8,592 nucleotides of DNA from Dehalococcoidales bacterium (lineage in GTDB: Bacteria; Chloroflexota; Dehalococcoidia; Dehalococcoidales; UBA2162), in contig CP070645.1 in assembly GCA_020354275.1 (NCBI GenBank), positions 555,307-563,898 on the forward strand, given 5' to 3'. Position numbers and translations under genes: made by a program. How positions within the stretch are numbered: the stretch's first letter is position 1; every line of letters begins with the position of its first letter. Below the pieces are notes generated by a model that was not told the origin of the DNA, searched no databases, and worked only from the letters and a program-made list of their open reading frames with translations. Of this stretch, positions 6,443-8,592 are shown in pieces.

Positions 6443-6946
6443 ATGATTAAGAAGATTAATAAAAACGAATTGCTGGACTCGTTCTTCGATCTGGTTGCTG
6501 AAGCGGAGTTTGGAAACCATTTCGATAAAAGTAATGCACGATATATTGATTTATTGAACGACGTTGTTACCAAGCATATAAACAATGGCGCTGAGATATT
6601 TGGCTATTATGAAGACGAATCGAATAGAACTGTAGGCTTCATTACTACTCTTGTTAACAAGCGTCTGTATAATATGACCGAGTGTGAAATCCTTGAAATC
6701 GGGGTAGTAAAAGAGCTTAGAAATCAGGGTTATGGCAGCAGGTTAATGGAGTTCGTTGAAAAATACCACGATAAAGAAAAAATGTACTGTCTTCTAGTGA
6801 AAACATACGCTGCCGATTTCGAGGTGATACATTTTTACGGGAAAAACGGATACGTCCCGGTATCGGTAGTCCCTGATACCCAGGGGCCCGGTGATGAAGG
6901 CACTATAGTTATGAGGAAACGATTGTTGAAGTCTAAGCAGGTGTAG
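6443..6946 (+). CDS. GNAT-family N-acetyltransferase, AT-rich
   Basis: Probable acetyl-CoA-dependent acyltransferase of 167 residues, a usual GNAT length. The acetyl-CoA-binding motif A is clear: strand EILEIGVVKELR (82-93), then RNQGYGS (93-99, R-x-x-G-x-G) and helix LMEFVEKY. Motif B follows as VIHFYGKNGYVPV (128-140), with a final strand GTIVMRKRL. Acceptor unknown; it could be a small molecule, peptide or protein N-terminus. The base composition differs from neighbours: hand count gives about 38% GC over 6481-6780, against 53-58% in two 60-base lines of glyS, with frequent AAT, AAA and ATA codons. Together with the repeat just upstream this suggests acquisition from elsewhere. ATG 6443 has only a weak AAGG upstream. 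The first HAD gene begins six bases after its stop, so they are probably co-transcribed. Confidence 0.9.
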   Translation: MIKKINKNELLDSFFDLVAEAEFGNHFDKSNARYIDLLNDVVTKHINNGAEIFGYYEDESNRTVGFITTLVNKRLYNMTECEILEIGVVKELRNQGYGSRLMEFVEKYHDKEKMYCLLVKTYAADFEVIHFYGKNGYVPVSVVPDTQGPGDEGTIVMRKRLLKSKQV

Positions 6947-6952
6947 CATCTT

Positions 6953-7630
6953 ATGAAATATAAAGCCGTTATCTTCGACCTTGACGATACTCTGCTGGAC
7001 TCGATCACAGCCCGTGTTATCAGCATGCAGCGCGTGTTTGATGGGGTGGGTATTTCTCAACTGGATGCCGAGCCGTTTATCCGCAATCTTCAGGGGACTC
7101 GGCTTAGTGCAGCCCTAGCTCAATTGGCAGAAGAGTGTGGCATAGAAATTGACCTTTTTCAAGATTACCGGCGCACTTACTGGACCAAGGAAACGGGTGT
7201 GCTCAAGCTCTACCCGGGAGTCAGAAGTTTACTGGAAGAACTCAACAGGCGTGGGCTGAAACTCGGAGTGGTGACGACCAAAACTATGGCTACGGAGTTT
7301 GAAGGTAATATTATTGGTGCCAGAAAAGAGCTTCAGGAATTGGGTGTAGAGAGACTATTCTCTGTTCTGGTCGGCTTCGAGGATGTAAGTTTGCATAAAC
7401 CCCATCCCGATGGGATTGACCTTGCCTTGAATCATCTTGGGGTAACCTCGGATGAAGCATTGATGGTTGGGGACAGCGCCGGTGATATCGGGGCAGCGCA
7501 GGCAGCGGGTTGCCGGAGTTGCTATGCGACTTGGGGCGTTCCGGCCAGTGAGCACAACAGTTTACTAGCCAGCTACAGGCCGGACTTTATCCTGAATTCA
7601 CCAGACGCATTACTTGACCTGGTAATATGA
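6953..7630 (+). CDS. HAD-superfamily hydrolase, phosphoglycolate-phosphatase-like (HAD 1)
   Basis: Cytoplasmic HAD phosphohydrolase of 225 residues with all four catalytic motifs. Motif I is DLDDTLLDS with nucleophile D9 and general acid D11; motif II is VVTTK (106-110); motif III is K149 in HKPHPDGIDLAL; motif IV is GDSAGDIGAAQAAG (173-186) with D174 and D178 for magnesium. The helical cap after motif I (about 15-85) makes it subfamily IA, like phosphoglycolate phosphatase (Gph) or the pyrophosphatase PpaX. Substrate cannot be read from the sequence. Between motifs II and III there is a somewhat long stretch FEGNIIGARKELQELGVERL. It starts six bases after the GNAT stop; the likely SD (AGGTG) lies in the GNAT coding end. 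It shares its first ten residues, MKYKAVIFDL, with HAD 2 but is otherwise clearly a different subfamily. Confidence 0.93.
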   Translation: MKYKAVIFDLDDTLLDSITARVISMQRVFDGVGISQLDAEPFIRNLQGTRLSAALAQLAEECGIEIDLFQDYRRTYWTKETGVLKLYPGVRSLLEELNRRGLKLGVVTTKTMATEFEGNIIGARKELQELGVERLFSVLVGFEDVSLHKPHPDGIDLALNHLGVTSDEALMVGDSAGDIGAAQAAGCRSCYATWGVPASEHNSLLASYRPDFILNSPDALLDLVI

Positions 7631-7650
7631 TTACCTTAAAGTGGTAGGCT

Positions 7651-8334
7651 ATGAAATACAAAGCTGTCATCTTTGACCTGTTCGGGACATTAATCGATAA
7701 CTTCCCCTGGGCCGAGAGTAATAATATTCTGGAGCAGATGGCTTCGGAGCTTTCAGTGCCTGCTAAGGATTTCACGGATTTATGGCATGCCACTTTCGAT
7801 GAGCGGATGAAGGGGATTTTCCAGGACTATCAGGCCTGTATCAGGCATATCTGCCAGCAGATCGGGGTGAAGGCGGCGGATGACAAAGTTGAACTTGCTG
7901 CCGGTATGCGGTTCGAGATGAATAAGCAGGAAGTTACGTCACCCAGGAAGGGCGCTACCGAAGTACTGACGTATCTAAGAAAGAATGGCTGTAAGACCGG
8001 GCTCATCAGTGACTGTTCGACGGAGACCACGCTGGTCTGGAAAAACTCGCCGCTGTCCTCGCTTATCGACGAGGTGGTGTTCTCCTGTCTGGCTGGCATT
8101 AAGAAACCAGACCCCCGGATATATCAGATTGCGATTGGTAATCTGGGGGTCAGTCCTCAAGCATGTATTTATATAGCCGATGGCATTGGCCAAGAATTAA
8201 TAGCTGCTTCCAAGTTCGGTATGCATGCCGTTCAGATTCGCATGGGTGGTGATGATGAGTATGACCCCTATCGCGAGGACTGGGACGGCCCAGTAATCTC
8301 GTCGTTAAATGAAGTCATGAATCTGTTGGAATAA
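7651..8334 (+). CDS. HAD-superfamily protein with DLFGT motif (HAD 2)
   Basis: HAD-like protein of 227 residues. Motif I is DLFGTLID: nucleophile D9 is present, but the +2 position, an Asp in HAD phosphatases, is F11, as in 2-haloacid dehalogenases and several unassigned HAD groups. Motif II is ISDCS (S120), motif III is KKPDP (K152), and motif IV is ADGIGQE with D177 and E182 in place of the second Asp. So the fold and most metal and nucleophile positions are kept, but an ordinary phosphatase mechanism is doubtful. Dehalogenase-like or other chemistry is possible; no dehalogenase-specific residue set could be confirmed. The C-terminal tail is acidic (DDEYDPYREDWDG, 201-213). It starts 20 bases after HAD 1 with only a weak SD and is followed 22 bases later by a paralogue. 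Confidence 0.9.
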   Translation: MKYKAVIFDLFGTLIDNFPWAESNNILEQMASELSVPAKDFTDLWHATFDERMKGIFQDYQACIRHICQQIGVKAADDKVELAAGMRFEMNKQEVTSPRKGATEVLTYLRKNGCKTGLISDCSTETTLVWKNSPLSSLIDEVVFSCLAGIKKPDPRIYQIAIGNLGVSPQACIYIADGIGQELIAASKFGMHAVQIRMGGDDEYDPYREDWDGPVISSLNEVMNLLE

Positions 8335-8356
8335 GTGGTCACACAATTTATTTTTC

Positions 8357-8592
8357 ATGAAATATGAAGCTGTAATTTTTGACCTTTTCGGGACGTTGAT
8401 TGACAAGATACCCTTGCGCGAGCACAGAAATACACTCGGGCAGATGGCTGCCGCTATCTTGGCGCCGGCTGAGGAATTTATTAAGTGGTGGTTTGATACC
8501 TTTAACGAACGCGGCCTGGGGGTTTTTAGAAAGCTTGAGGAAAACATCGATTACATATGTCGAAAACTTGACCTTCAACCTGGCGCTGAACA
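8357..8592 (+). CDS. HAD-superfamily protein, paralogue of HAD 2, C-terminus cut by window edge (HAD 3)
   Basis: The 5' portion (78 codons) of a third HAD gene, open to the right edge. It begins MKYEAVIFDLFGTLID, differing from HAD 2 at one of the first 16 residues. Aligned without gaps over 78 positions, about 35 residues match HAD 2 (near 45%), including QMA, PA, the W of the cap helix, the F-x-ER-x2-G-x-F stretch and the late IC. Nucleophile D9 is present and +2 is again Phe. Motifs II-IV lie beyond the window, so activity cannot be judged. It starts 22 bases after HAD 2 with no clear SD, suggesting dependence on upstream translation. The two are best explained as tandem duplicates that have diverged. 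Confidence 0.88.
   Translation, partial: MKYEAVIFDLFGTLIDKIPLREHRNTLGQMAAAILAPAEEFIKWWFDTFNERGLGVFRKLEENIDYICRKLDLQPGAE

Noticed and set aside
6388..6585. Minus-strand 65-residue reading frame ending in PLCKGGQGGF
   Set aside because: It is antisense to the GNAT gene and its C-terminus is simply the translated dispersed repeat.

Overview
The window looks like a chromosomal stretch from an anaerobic bacterium, probably a metagenome-type lineage. The protein-coding regions are mostly about 50-58% GC, SD sequences are strong AGGAGG types, and the left half is rich in iron-sulfur proteins. The glycyl-tRNA synthetase is the single-chain alpha2 type rather than the split GlyQ/GlyS type. The overall flavour (Fe-S/flavin redox operon, ATC-hydrolase-like Cys protein, HAD arrays, dispersed CCCCCTT repeat) suggests an anaerobic Chloroflexota (Dehalococcoidia-like) or deltaproteobacterial genome. 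That assignment is an inference from gene content, not a proven one.

Left half (1-4239), minus strand: a tightly packed operon read right to left. It holds a GltD/DPYD_N-type flavoprotein with extra Cys clusters (4239-2650), a 4Fe-4S protein with two C-terminal clusters and a Cys-rich middle domain (2608-1745), a small two-cluster ferredoxin overlapping it by one base (1745-1452), a Cys-containing 206-residue protein of uncertain family (1442-822), and a short-chain dehydrogenase running off the left edge (718-1). Together they look like a soluble electron-transfer module. NAD(P)H would be oxidised by the flavoprotein, electrons would pass through the Fe-S relay, and an SDR and an unassigned partner would be co-expressed. 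The SDR lacks the catalytic lysine of the YxxxK motif, which is the strangest single residue change in the window.

Middle (4240-4348): a 109-base divergent intergenic region with candidate promoters for both directions whose -10 boxes fall on the same TATATA, plus a small hairpin with a T run in the leader of the minus-strand operon.

Right half (4349-8592), plus strand: a four-helix membrane protein with a DUF1648-like segment, a weak terminator, then glycyl-tRNA synthetase. After a CCCCCTT-type dispersed repeat comes an AT-rich GNAT acetyltransferase, then three HAD-family genes in a row. HAD 2 and HAD 3 are clear paralogues and HAD 3 is cut by the right edge. No tRNA, rRNA, CRISPR array, insertion sequence or T-box was seen. 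No gene-free stretch exceeds 300 bases.
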